This document shows positions 21,588-30,943 of a stretch of DNA of 33,998 nucleotides, in pieces (position 1 is the stretch's first letter; every line of letters starts with the position of its first letter). The stretch spans positions 1 through 33,998 of the forward strand of contig MHOB01000023.1 in the NCBI GenBank assembly GCA_001821795.1, read 5' to 3'. The notes beneath the pieces are model-generated. The model had not been told where the DNA came from. It saw only the letters and a program-made list of their open reading frames with translations, and made no database searches. Position numbers and translations under genes: made by a program. The DNA is from Candidatus Ryanbacteria bacterium RIFCSPLOWO2_12_FULL_47_9c (GTDB lineage: Bacteria > Patescibacteriota > Minisyncoccia > Ryanbacterales > GWA2-47-10b).

Positions 21588-24500
21588 ATGCAAAAAAAAT
21601 ATTTTGCGCGGTTTAAAGAGCCGCTTGCGCGGCTTCCCTATCTTGCGGAAGTCCAACTCAATTCCTATCGGTGGTTTATGGAAAAGGGGTTCCGCGAGCT
21701 TCTTACAGAATTTTCGCCAATTGAAGATCTCGCCGGAAGGCAGATCAGTCTTGAGTTTCTCGATTATATTATTGAAGAGCCCCCATTCGATGAATATCAT
21801 GCCAAAGCGCATAATCTTACCTATGAAGCGCCGCTCCGGGTAAAGACTCGTTTGACCAATAAAAAAACCGGCGAAATCAAAACGCAAGAAATATTTTTTG
21901 CGGATTTTCCCTTGATGACAAACCATGGCACATTTGTCATCAACGGCATTGAGCGCGTGATTGTCTCCCAGCTTGTTCGCTCGTTCGGCGTTTATTTTAC
22001 TGCCAATGAGTTCCGCGGGAAAAAGCGTTTCGGCGCGAAGGCGATACCGGGGCGCGGAGTTTGGCTTGAATTTGAATCCGATGCCGATGGTGCCATTTGG
22101 GTTAAGATTGACCGGAAAAGAAAAATTGCGGTGAGCGCATTACTCCGGATCTTCGGGCTTGAAACTGATGAACAGATTTTGAGTGCATTCAAAGATATCG
22201 ATACTGGCGAGGTTTCGCATATAGAAGCAACACTTAAAAAAGATCAGACGAAGAGTAAAGGTGACGCCTATATTGAGATCTATAAACGTATTCGACCGGG
22301 TGAAATGGCGGCGCTTGACAATGCGCGGGGGCTCATTGATACGATTTTTTCTTCTGCCCGATATGACCTCCATGTTGTTGGGCGATATAAGATGAATCTT
22401 CGTTTCAAGTCGCTTGGAGGCGGTACGGAGGATTCCCGCGTTCTTACCCAGCAAGACCTTGTTTATATCATTCACGAAATTATACGGAAGAATAATACGC
22501 CCGATGAGGTTGAGGACGACATTGACCACTTGGGGCATCGCCGCGTCCGAGGAGTCGGCGAGATGTTGCAAAATCGCCTCCGCGTGGGCATAGCTCGTAT
22601 GGAGCGCAACATTCATGACCGCATCTCAACTCTCGAAACTGATACGCTTACTCCGATGCAGCTCGTAAATGCCCGTCCCTTTATGTCTGTTCTCAAAGAA
22701 TTTTTTACGACTAATAAGCTTTCCCAATTTATGGATCAGGTGAATGTTCTCTCGCAGCTTGAGCATAAACGGCGTCTCTCGGCGCTCGGTCCCGGGGGTC
22801 TTACTCGCGAGAGAGCCGGTTTTGAAGTTCGTGATGTGCACCCATCACATTACGGTCGCATTTGTCCCATTGAGACGCCGGAAGGTCCGAACATCGGCCT
22901 CGTGGGACATCTTGCAAGCTATGCGCGCGTGAATGATTTTGGACTGATTGAAACTCCTTACCGGAAAGTTGAACGCGGAAAAATCACTAGTGAGATCAAT
23001 TATTTGACCGCTTTCGAAGAAGCTGACTATAACATTGCACATGCAGGTATTGCATATGATTCAAAATCGGGTGAAATTCTTGATAAGGAGCTTGAAGCGC
23101 GCATCAAAGGCCAGCCGCGCCTTGTTCGTCGCGAGGATATACACTACATTGACGTGTCTCCCACGCAGGCATTTAGCATTGCAACCGGTCTCATTCCTTT
23201 TTTGGGTCACGATGATGCAAATCGCGCGCTCATGGGTTCAAATATGCAGCGGCAGGCGGTTCCGTGTGTTATTCCGCAGGCTCCCCTTGTCGCGACAGGT
23301 ATCGAAGGGCGTGCCGCAGAGGATTCCGGTCTTTTAATAACTGCTGGGGATGATGGAAAAGTACTGTATGTCGATGCAGGGAAGATCATTGTTCGTACGG
23401 GACGGCACGACCGCGAATACTCTTTGGTGACATTCGCGCGGTCAAACCAGGTGACTGCTCTTCACCACACGCCCCTTGTGCGTGCGGGAGAACGCGTGGT
23501 CAAGGGCCAAGTTCTTGCTGATAATTCTTCCACAAAAAATGGTGAACTTGCCCTTGGTCAAAATCTCCTGGTGGCATTTTTGTCGTGGGGTGGCGCAACA
23601 TTTGAAGACGCTATTATTCTCTCAGAGCGACTTGTGAAAGAAGATCGCTTCACTTCCATCCATATCGAGGAGTTTACGATTGATGTGCGCGATACAAAAC
23701 TTGGTGAAGAGATAACTACGCATGATATTCCAAATGTGGGAGAAGAGAAGCTCAAAGATCTTGATGAAGATGGTGTTGTTCGCATTGGCGCTGAAGTGCG
23801 GATGGGAGATATCCTTGTAGGGAAGATTTCACCGAAAGGCGAGTCTGATCTCACGCCGGAGGAGCGGCTTCTGCGGGCAATTTTTGGTGAGAAAGCAAAA
23901 GAAGTAAAAGATACTTCCCTGCGCCTTCCGCACGGAAAACAGGGTCGCGTTGTCGGCATTAAAGTATTCTCTCGCGAGAGGGGAGATCGGCTCGAGACCG
24001 GTGTTATAAAGCGAATTCATATCGAGATTGCCCAGCTGCGCAAGATTTCCGTGGGCGATAAACTCGCGGGCCGCCACGGGAATAAAGGTGTTATCTCGAA
24101 AGTATTGCAGGAAGAAGATATGCCGTATCTTGAGGACGGTACGCCGGTTGACATAATTTTGAATCCGCTTGGCGTTGCTTCACGCATGAATCTTGGACAG
24201 ATTCTTGAAGCGCACCTCGGATGGGCATGTCAAAGACTCGGATATCAGGCGATTTGCCCCCCATTCATTGATCCATCCGAGGGTGAAATTAAAGAGGAGC
24301 TAAAAAAAGCGGGGATACCGTCTTCTGGGAAGGTGCCCCTTTATGATGGCCGAACTGGAGAGCGATTTGAACAGGATGTTATGGTTGGCCAAATTTATAT
24401 GTTGAAGCTTATGCATATGGTTGAGGACAAGATTCATATGCGTTCGATCGGTCCCTATTCACTCATCACTCAACAGCCGTTAGGGGGAAAGGCGCAGGGT

Positions 24501-24818
24501 GGAGGACAACGGTTCGGCGAGATGGAAGTATGGGCGCTCGAAGGATACGGCGCTGCGCATACGCTTCAGGAAGTTATTACAATCAAGTCAGATGATGTTC
24601 TCGGCCGCGCGGCGATTTATGATGCTATTGTCCGCGGTGAGAAACTCAAAAATCCCCGCGTGCCAGCTTCGTTCTATGTTTTGGTCAATGAACTAAAAGG
24701 TCTTGCGTTAAACGTTATCATCAAAGAAGCTACGCCTACGTATGATTCAGATTCAGAGGAAGACGAAGCAGATGTTTCGCTTAATCAACGGGCTCGAAGT
24801 CGTATGGCGCGGTCATAA
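21588..24818 (+). CDS. rpoB: DNA-directed RNA polymerase subunit beta
   Basis: A 1,076-residue beta subunit, compact compared with about 1,340 in E. coli because lineage-specific insertions are missing. The N-terminus YFARFKEPLARLPYLAEVQL and the lobe and protrusion region NHGTFVINGIERVIVSQL are standard. The rifampicin-region and fork segment SQFMDQVNVLSQLEHKRRLS is followed by CPIETPEGPNIGLVGHLA. The C-terminal part has GDKLAGRHGNKGVIS and the clamp segment GGKAQGGGQRFGEMEVWAL. Notably the segment reads VNVLSQLEHKRR, where most bacteria have TNPLSELTHKRR. It ends in an acidic tail (DSDSEEDEAD). rpoC follows after 12 bases. Confidence 0.98.
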   Translation: MQKKYFARFKEPLARLPYLAEVQLNSYRWFMEKGFRELLTEFSPIEDLAGRQISLEFLDYIIEEPPFDEYHAKAHNLTYEAPLRVKTRLTNKKTGEIKTQEIFFADFPLMTNHGTFVINGIERVIVSQLVRSFGVYFTANEFRGKKRFGAKAIPGRGVWLEFESDADGAIWVKIDRKRKIAVSALLRIFGLETDEQILSAFKDIDTGEVSHIEATLKKDQTKSKGDAYIEIYKRIRPGEMAALDNARGLIDTIFSSARYDLHVVGRYKMNLRFKSLGGGTEDSRVLTQQDLVYIIHEIIRKNNTPDEVEDDIDHLGHRRVRGVGEMLQNRLRVGIARMERNIHDRISTLETDTLTPMQLVNARPFMSVLKEFFTTNKLSQFMDQVNVLSQLEHKRRLSALGPGGLTRERAGFEVRDVHPSHYGRICPIETPEGPNIGLVGHLASYARVNDFGLIETPYRKVERGKITSEINYLTAFEEADYNIAHAGIAYDSKSGEILDKELEARIKGQPRLVRREDIHYIDVSPTQAFSIATGLIPFLGHDDANRALMGSNMQRQAVPCVIPQAPLVATGIEGRAAEDSGLLITAGDDGKVLYVDAGKIIVRTGRHDREYSLVTFARSNQVTALHHTPLVRAGERVVKGQVLADNSSTKNGELALGQNLLVAFLSWGGATFEDAIILSERLVKEDRFTSIHIEEFTIDVRDTKLGEEITTHDIPNVGEEKLKDLDEDGVVRIGAEVRMGDILVGKISPKGESDLTPEERLLRAIFGEKAKEVKDTSLRLPHGKQGRVVGIKVFSRERGDRLETGVIKRIHIEIAQLRKISVGDKLAGRHGNKGVISKVLQEEDMPYLEDGTPVDIILNPLGVASRMNLGQILEAHLGWACQRLGYQAICPPFIDPSEGEIKEELKKAGIPSSGKVPLYDGRTGERFEQDVMVGQIYMLKLMHMVEDKIHMRSIGPYSLITQQPLGGKAQGGGQRFGEMEVWALEGYGAAHTLQEVITIKSDDVLGRAAIYDAIVRGEKLKNPRVPASFYVLVNELKGLALNVIIKEATPTYDSDSEEDEADVSLNQRARSRMARS

Positions 24819-24830
24819 AATAGAGCGAAT

Positions 24831-27800
24831 ATGGATACACGAGTAGTAGATTTTAAATCAATTGTTCTCCGGCTTGCCTCCCCGCAAGATATTCTGTCAT
24901 GGTCTCACGGAGAAGTTACTAAACCCGAGACGATCAACTATCGCACCCAACGGCCTGAACGCGATGGCCTTTTTTGCGAGAAAATTTTTGGACCGACAAA
25001 AGATTTCGAGTGTTATTGCGGGAAATACCGGCGCGTCCGTTATAAGGGAATCGTTTGTGATAAGTGTGGCGTTGAAGTTACAAAATCACAGGTTCGCCGT
25101 GACCGGATGGGGCATATTGAACTTGCCGCTCCTGTTTCTCATATCTGGTTTGTGCGTTCGGTGCCCTCACGCTCCGGGCTTTTGCTCGACTTGTCGGTAG
25201 TTGATCTTGAACGCGTGATATATTTTGCGGGTTACATTATCACGTCCATTGACGAGAACGCGCGCGCGGAAGCGCTTCGTGATATTGAGCGTGAATTTAA
25301 GGCAAAATCAAAAACAACAAAAGATAAATCGGCCCTCAAAGAGGGCGCAGACCGCGCAAAAAGCGAGTTAAAGAATCTGAAAAAAGGAGCGGTCCTCTCC
25401 GAAGTTGATTACCATCGGTTCGCACTTAAATACGCAAACGTGTTTCATGCAGGTACGGGCGCGGAGACTCTTCGGAAAATTTGTGAAGAGATCGATCTTA
25501 CGGTTATGTGGAAAGACCTTGAACGCGAGTTGGAACACGCGACTCCGCTTGGCAAAAAAAGAATTCTCGCCCGGCTCCGGACCGTAAGAGCAATGGAGCG
25601 TTCGCATGTTCGGCCGGAATGGATGTTTTTAACTACTATCCCCGTGATTCCTCCTGATCTCCGGCCGATGGTGCCGCTTGATGGGGGCAGGCACGCGAGT
25701 TCGGATGTCAACGATCTTTACCGCCGGGTAATTAACCGAAACAATCGTCTCAAGCGCCTTTATGAATTGAAAGCGCCGGAGGTTATTACTCGAAACGAGA
25801 AGCGGATGTTGCAGGAAGCGGTTGATGCTCTTATTGACAACTCAATCAAAAGAGGCGCGGCGCCCGTTGCGTCTCAAGCGCAGCGCAGGCCACTTCGATC
25901 GCTTGCTGATATGCTCAAGGGAAAGCAAGGGCGGTTTCGGCAGAATTTGCTCGGGAAAAGAGTTGACTATTCAGGCCGGTCGGTTATCGTGGTTGGTCCT
26001 TCGCTCAAACTCCATCAGTGCGGTCTTCCAAAACATATGGCGCTTGAGCTTTTTAAGCCGTTTGTAATCCACAAGATCATTGAGCGCGAACTCGCGCACA
26101 ATATTCGCGGCGCCTCGCGCCTTATTGACGAAGCGACTCCGGAGATTTGGGCTATTCTTGAAGAAGTTATCAAAGGAAAGTATGTTCTTCTGAACCGCGC
26201 GCCAACTCTTCATCGTCTTGGCATTCAGGCGTTTCAGCCGCTTCTGATTGAGGGTAATGCCATTCAGCTCCATCCGCTCGTGTGTCTTGCATTCAATGCG
26301 GATTTTGATGGCGACCAAATGGCCGTGCATGTGCCGTTGACCGATGAAGCCCAAAAAGAAGCCGCTGAAATTATTGCGTCGACAAAAAATATTCTCAAAC
26401 CAGGGTCGGGTGAAGCGATTGTTGTGCCCACACAAGACATGGTGCTCGGGTGCTATTGGCTTACCAATATTGACAACCAGGGAAAAGGAGTAGGAAAAAT
26501 CTTCGCGTCGAAAAACGAAGCAATACTTGCATATGATGTTGGCGATGTCGGTCTTCGCGCACCCGTGAAAGTACTCTCACATATGGGAGAAGGCAAACCG
26601 CAGTATCTCGAAACAACGGTCGGGCGCATTATTTTTAATATTGCGATACCGAATGATTTTGGTTTTATCAATGAACGGTTGGGCAAAAAACAGCTCGCAA
26701 AACTCATTGGTAAACTTCTCCGAAAATATGGCCAAGCCGAGCTTCCTGATATTCTCGATAAGATCAAGGATATCGGTTTTACCTATGTGACAAAATCTGG
26801 TATCAGCTGGGGAATGGATGACCTTCAGGTCCCCGAAAAGAAGGGAGACGTCATCGAACAGGCGCGCAAAGATATTGCGGTCATCGATGATCAGTTTGAG
26901 AATGGACTTCTGACCGAGGACGAGCGATACAAAAAAGTTATTGAGGTGTGGTCGCGTGCCAAACACGAGATCGCACAGCTCATTCCCGGCTCGCTTGATC
27001 CCGATGGACCTGTTTTTACGATGGTGGATGCGTCGGCACGCGGTTCCTGGGACTCCGTTCTCCAGATGGCCGGCATGAAGGGTCTCCTGCGGAACCCGTC
27101 CGGTAGGATCATTGAGTTGCCTGTTCTTTCAAACTATAAAGAAGGGTTTACCGTACTCGAGTATTTTATTTCGACGCATGGCGCTCGAAAGGGTACTGCT
27201 GACACCGCGCTCAAGACTGCGGTTGCTGGTTATCTCACACGGCGCCTCGTTGATGTTGCGCAGGATGTTGTGGTATCGGAGTCAGATTGCGGCACTGACG
27301 AAGGTATTACGATTCGTAAATCTGATTTGCAGGAGTTTAGCGCTTCTCTGGGACAACGGGTATTTGGCCGCACACTTGTCTCTGATGTAAAACACCCCGA
27401 AACAAAGCGCGTTCTTTTTAAGAAAGGACATCTTTTAACTGTTGAAGAAGCTGATTTGATCGAGGAAATCGGTGTCGAGAACATTATTGTTCGATCACCG
27501 ATTGCTTGCAGTACTCTGCGCGGCATATGCCAGACGTGTTATGGGTATGATCTTGGTTCTAATACTCCTGTCAAGCTTGGGGAGGCGGTTGGTATTGTGG
27601 CGGCGCAAGCGATTGGGGAGCCAGGTACACAACTTACCATGAAGACGTTTCATATGGGTGGTGTTGCTGGCGCGTCGGGTGATATTACGCTTGGTCTCCC
27701 CCGCGTTGAGGAAATTTTCGAGGTCCGTACGCCAAAAAACAAAGCGGTGATCGCAACGTTGGCGGGTACCATTGTCGATATTGAAGAAGAAGATAGGGAA

Positions 27801-28400
27801 AGAAAAATTATTATTCTTGGTAAGAATAATAAGAAAGCCGAATGCATTATTCCTTTCGGACGCATGATGATCGTAAAAAAAGGCGATTTGGTGGAGTTGG
27901 GAGACAGTCTCTCTGATGGGCCCGTGGACATCAATGAACTCTACACGCAAGCCGGACATGAGCGGGTACATAACTACGTGCTCAACGAAGTGAGCAAAGT
28001 TTATACTCTCCAAGGTGCGACAATCAATAATAAGCACATTGAAGTGATGATCCGCCAGATGTTTTCTCGCGTACGCATCAGGGAAAACGGCGATACGTTA
28101 TTTGCTATTGGTGAAGTTGTTGAACACGCTGTTTTTGTTGATGAGAATGAACGCGTTGAGAAAAAGGGAGGGGAAAAAGCGCAAGCGAGTGAGCTTCTCA
28201 TGGGAATAACGCGTGTTGCGCTCACAACAGATAGTTTTCTCTCCGCTGCGTCGTTTATGGAAACAGGGCGTGTTCTTATCCGGGCATCGCTTGAGGGACG
28301 CGAAGATAAACTCCTGGGTCTTAAAGAAAATGTTATCATTGGTCATCTTATCCCCGCGGGGACTGGTTTTAACAAAGACAAAGACAGAGAAGAATTCTAA
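24831..28400 (+). CDS. rpoC: DNA-directed RNA polymerase subunit beta'
   Basis: A 1,189-residue beta' subunit. The N-terminal zinc ribbon has Cys61, Cys63, Cys76 and Cys79 (CYCGKYRR and CDKCG). The absolutely conserved NADFDGD (489-495) holds the three aspartates that bind the catalytic magnesium. The second zinc site is spread over SDCGTDEG and CSTLRGICQTCYG. The trigger-loop and bridge region is present (GLLRNPSGRIIELPVLSNYKEGF), and QAIGEPGTQLTMKTFH follows near the end. The large E. coli insertion in the trigger loop is absent. It ends the rpoBC operon. No terminator was seen in the 41 bases before ftsK, whose promoter overlaps this gap. Confidence 0.98.
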   Translation: MDTRVVDFKSIVLRLASPQDILSWSHGEVTKPETINYRTQRPERDGLFCEKIFGPTKDFECYCGKYRRVRYKGIVCDKCGVEVTKSQVRRDRMGHIELAAPVSHIWFVRSVPSRSGLLLDLSVVDLERVIYFAGYIITSIDENARAEALRDIEREFKAKSKTTKDKSALKEGADRAKSELKNLKKGAVLSEVDYHRFALKYANVFHAGTGAETLRKICEEIDLTVMWKDLERELEHATPLGKKRILARLRTVRAMERSHVRPEWMFLTTIPVIPPDLRPMVPLDGGRHASSDVNDLYRRVINRNNRLKRLYELKAPEVITRNEKRMLQEAVDALIDNSIKRGAAPVASQAQRRPLRSLADMLKGKQGRFRQNLLGKRVDYSGRSVIVVGPSLKLHQCGLPKHMALELFKPFVIHKIIERELAHNIRGASRLIDEATPEIWAILEEVIKGKYVLLNRAPTLHRLGIQAFQPLLIEGNAIQLHPLVCLAFNADFDGDQMAVHVPLTDEAQKEAAEIIASTKNILKPGSGEAIVVPTQDMVLGCYWLTNIDNQGKGVGKIFASKNEAILAYDVGDVGLRAPVKVLSHMGEGKPQYLETTVGRIIFNIAIPNDFGFINERLGKKQLAKLIGKLLRKYGQAELPDILDKIKDIGFTYVTKSGISWGMDDLQVPEKKGDVIEQARKDIAVIDDQFENGLLTEDERYKKVIEVWSRAKHEIAQLIPGSLDPDGPVFTMVDASARGSWDSVLQMAGMKGLLRNPSGRIIELPVLSNYKEGFTVLEYFISTHGARKGTADTALKTAVAGYLTRRLVDVAQDVVVSESDCGTDEGITIRKSDLQEFSASLGQRVFGRTLVSDVKHPETKRVLFKKGHLLTVEEADLIEEIGVENIIVRSPIACSTLRGICQTCYGYDLGSNTPVKLGEAVGIVAAQAIGEPGTQLTMKTFHMGGVAGASGDITLGLPRVEEIFEVRTPKNKAVIATLAGTIVDIEEEDRERKIIILGKNNKKAECIIPFGRMMIVKKGDLVELGDSLSDGPVDINELYTQAGHERVHNYVLNEVSKVYTLQGATINNKHIEVMIRQMFSRVRIRENGDTLFAIGEVVEHAVFVDENERVEKKGGEKAQASELLMGITRVALTTDSFLSAASFMETGRVLIRASLEGREDKLLGLKENVIIGHLIPAGTGFNKDKDREEF

Positions 28401-28407
28401 TTGTCCT

Positions 28408-28435
28408 TTGTCATGGGGCGAAATCACCTTATACT
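28408..28435 (+). promoter_or_regulatory. Promoter of ftsK (probably leaderless)
   Basis: TTGTCA (28408-28413), a 16-base spacer, TATACT (28430-28435). The GTG start at 28442 is 6 bases after the -10 box, and no Shine-Dalgarno sequence is present. Confidence 0.6.
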
Positions 28436-28441
28436 GTATAC

Positions 28442-30508
28442 GTGGCAAGACGGAAATCAAACGTGAAGCAGGGCGGAGAAGAAAAAGGGCTTCGCCAGGA
28501 AACCAAAGATAGTATTGTTGCTGTAGGAGCTCTTGTTCTGGCGGCGCTGTTCGCTTTTGCCGCATATGGGAGCGCCGGGAAAATAGGTGATTTCGCATAC
28601 CGGTTTTTTTCTTTGCTTTTGGGAAAAGGATATTTCTTACTTCCGGTGTCCCTTGTGCTTATTGGCTCTGCGCTTTTATTCTCGGTTAGGCAGAGATTCT
28701 TGAGCTTGCCACTGATTGGCGCCGCTCTCTTTCTTTTATCAAATCTTGCTCTCGCTGATATCATTTTCGGAACGCGCACAGGGGGTCTCGTTGGATCTTA
28801 TGGAGCCGCGCCCGTTGTATATCTTTTTGACTCTTCCGCGAGCATAATAATTTTTTCCGCTCTCTTGTTGGTATCGCTTCTTGTGATTTTTAACGCGTCT
28901 TTGCGATGGAATTTCCCTAGGAAAGAAACCGATGGTGTTATGATTGCAAAAAAGGAAGTGCCAAGCGCCGCGGTGCTTCCCTTAGATGAGGAAGAGATCG
29001 AGGAGATTGTTGAGACGCAGGAAGATCATAAAGAACCCGAGAAACCGCAGATGAAAAACGTTTCTCCAGAAATCATGAAGGAATTGAAAAGGAAAGCGCC
29101 CGACTATATTTTGCCGCCCCTTTCCCTTCTTGACGGGGACCGCGGCAAGCCATCGGCGGGCGATATAAAAGGGAACGGAAACATCGTTCAGAGAACGCTT
29201 GCGGAATTTGGAATTCCGGTCGAGATGGGGGAAGTAAACGTTGGGCCATCAGTTACGCAATATACTCTCAAGCCCGCGCAGGGTATTAAGCTTTCCCGTA
29301 TTGTTGCGCTCCAGAATGACCTCGCGCTTGCTCTTGCTGCACATCCCCTTAGGATTGAGGCGCCGATTCCGGGGAAGTCATTTGTTGGCATTGAAGTTCC
29401 AAATAAATCCATTGCTCTTGTGGGATTGCGGAAACTTCTTGAAGAAGACGAGTATCAAAAAGGCGGTCCCTTGATATTTACGCTTGGTAAAAACGTCGCG
29501 GGCAGGGCAATGTATGCAGACCTTGCGCGCATGCCGCATCTTCTTATTGCGGGATCAACGGGTTCAGGAAAGTCTGTGTCCATTCACTCGATTCTCTTGA
29601 GTTTGTTCTATAAAAATACACCATTGTCTCTTCGGTTGCTGATGATTGATCCTAAGCGGGTGGAACTCGCGCATTATCAAGACATGCCCCATCTTTTAAC
29701 GCCCGTCATTACTGAATCACGCGAAGCAATATCAGCGCTTCGGTGGACCGTGAAAGAAATGGAAGAGCGGTATCGCATTCTACAAAAAGCCCGCGTGCGT
29801 GATGTTGTCTCGTATAATTCTTCGCATCCCAGCGAATTTATGCCCTATATTGTTGTGATTATTGATGAGCTTGCCGATCTCATGTCGGCGTATGGACGAG
29901 ATGTTGAGGCGTCCATTGTCCGCATCGCGCAGATGGCGCGCGCCGTTGGAATTCATCTCATCGTTTCAACCCAACGCCCGTCGGTTGAGGTTATTACCGG
30001 GCTTATCAAAGCAAATATCACGAGCCGGATCGCGTTTCAGGTTGCGAGTCAAATTGATTCGCGCACGATTCTCGATGGCGGGGGAGCCGAAAAGCTTCTG
30101 GGCAACGGGGATATGCTTTTTCTTGCCGGGGACGCGGGAAAGCCAAAACGCATTCAGGGTGCGTTTGTTTCCGAAGCGGAGGTAAAGAAGGTTACTGATT
30201 TTATTTTGAAGCAAGATTCAGAGCCCGTGTATAACGAAGAGATCGTCGCCGCACACGCAAACGGTGCAAATGGCGGGTTCGATGGAGATGATGACGATGA
30301 GTTGTATGATGCTGCGTACACCGTTGTGCGGGAAGCACAGAAAGCGTCAACATCGTTTTTGCAGCGTCGGCTTAAGGTCGGGTACGCGCGTGCCGCGCGC
30401 CTTATGGATATGCTCGAAGAACGGGGAATTGTCGGACCCGGCGAAGGAGCAAAACCCCGCGATGTTCTTATCGGTCGAGAAGAAAAAAATGAGCATTACA
30501 TCTCCTAA
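28442..30508 (+). CDS. ftsK: DNA translocase FtsK/SpoIIIE
   Basis: A 688-residue septal DNA pump, beginning with GTG. Four membrane segments lie at residues about 25-45, 63-80, 87-105 and 130-148, followed by a short acidic linker. The motor follows: an alpha domain (PDYILPPLSLLD onward), a beta RecA-like domain with Walker A AGSTGSGKS (about 371-379) and Walker B YIVVIIDELADLMSAYG, then a C-terminal winged-helix gamma domain (about 620-680: FLQRRLKVGYARAARLMDML) that reads KOPS-type sequences. It moves chromosome ends through the closing septum. The linker is much shorter than in E. coli FtsK. Function is secure. Confidence 0.96.
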   Translation: MARRKSNVKQGGEEKGLRQETKDSIVAVGALVLAALFAFAAYGSAGKIGDFAYRFFSLLLGKGYFLLPVSLVLIGSALLFSVRQRFLSLPLIGAALFLLSNLALADIIFGTRTGGLVGSYGAAPVVYLFDSSASIIIFSALLLVSLLVIFNASLRWNFPRKETDGVMIAKKEVPSAAVLPLDEEEIEEIVETQEDHKEPEKPQMKNVSPEIMKELKRKAPDYILPPLSLLDGDRGKPSAGDIKGNGNIVQRTLAEFGIPVEMGEVNVGPSVTQYTLKPAQGIKLSRIVALQNDLALALAAHPLRIEAPIPGKSFVGIEVPNKSIALVGLRKLLEEDEYQKGGPLIFTLGKNVAGRAMYADLARMPHLLIAGSTGSGKSVSIHSILLSLFYKNTPLSLRLLMIDPKRVELAHYQDMPHLLTPVITESREAISALRWTVKEMEERYRILQKARVRDVVSYNSSHPSEFMPYIVVIIDELADLMSAYGRDVEASIVRIAQMARAVGIHLIVSTQRPSVEVITGLIKANITSRIAFQVASQIDSRTILDGGGAEKLLGNGDMLFLAGDAGKPKRIQGAFVSEAEVKKVTDFILKQDSEPVYNEEIVAAHANGANGGFDGDDDDELYDAAYTVVREAQKASTSFLQRRLKVGYARAARLMDMLEERGIVGPGEGAKPRDVLIGREEKNEHYIS

Positions 30509-30509
30509 T

Positions 30510-30884
30510 ATGGATCTATTGTTGCGTTTGCCGGGTGCGTACCCCCCGCGCCATCGGAGCATATCATTCATGGTTTTTTCATTCCTTGCGATTATTATCT
30601 CGGGGTATATTTTTTTCCAATCGTCATCTATTTTTACCACGCCCGATCTCGCAATCGAGACCCCGCCCGATGGCGCTCTGATACAGGGAAATCGCGTTTT
30701 GGTTCAGGGGATGACCGTACCAAGCGCGAAAGTGACGATAAATGGTTATGAGACATTCAGCGACGAAGCAGGTTTTTTCAATATATCTCTTCCCTTTCAG
30801 AGAGGATTTCATATTATTGATATCCGCGTGGTGAATCGGGTTGGCAACGAAGCACGGGCGGTGCGCCGTATTGTTGTGGAGTAG
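30510..30884 (+). CDS. Small membrane-anchored protein with Ig-like (glucodextranase-B-like) domain
   Basis: A 124-residue protein starting one base after the ftsK stop (TAA-T-ATG, the same junction used three other times in this window); an in-frame ATG at 30489 would add seven residues and overlap ftsK. A short basic N-terminus (LPGAYPPRHRS) precedes one membrane segment (FMVFSFLAIIISGYIFFQ). The outer part, about 80 residues, is one beta-sandwich: IETPPDGALIQGNRVLVQGMT, then AKVTINGYETFSDEAGFFN, then FHIIDIRVVNRVGNEARAVRR. This pattern matches the Ig-like/glucodextranase domain B type often attached to surface proteins. The anchor faces the domain outward. The position behind ftsK hints at the cell envelope, but the role is unknown. 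Confidence 0.75.
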   Translation: MDLLLRLPGAYPPRHRSISFMVFSFLAIIISGYIFFQSSSIFTTPDLAIETPPDGALIQGNRVLVQGMTVPSAKVTINGYETFSDEAGFFNISLPFQRGFHIIDIRVVNRVGNEARAVRRIVVE

Positions 30885-30908
30885 TTTACGCATTCGTCTC
30901 ACGAGGAC

Positions 30909-30937
30909 TTTTCATTAAATGGGTGCGGGGGTAGAAT
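30909..30937 (+). promoter_or_regulatory. Promoter of recA (probably leaderless)
   Basis: TTTTCA (30909-30914), a 17-base spacer, TAGAAT (30932-30937). The recA ATG is at 30944, six bases after the -10 box. No SOS-box-like palindrome (LexA type) is evident around it. Confidence 0.55.
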
Positions 30938-30943
30938 AGGTCC

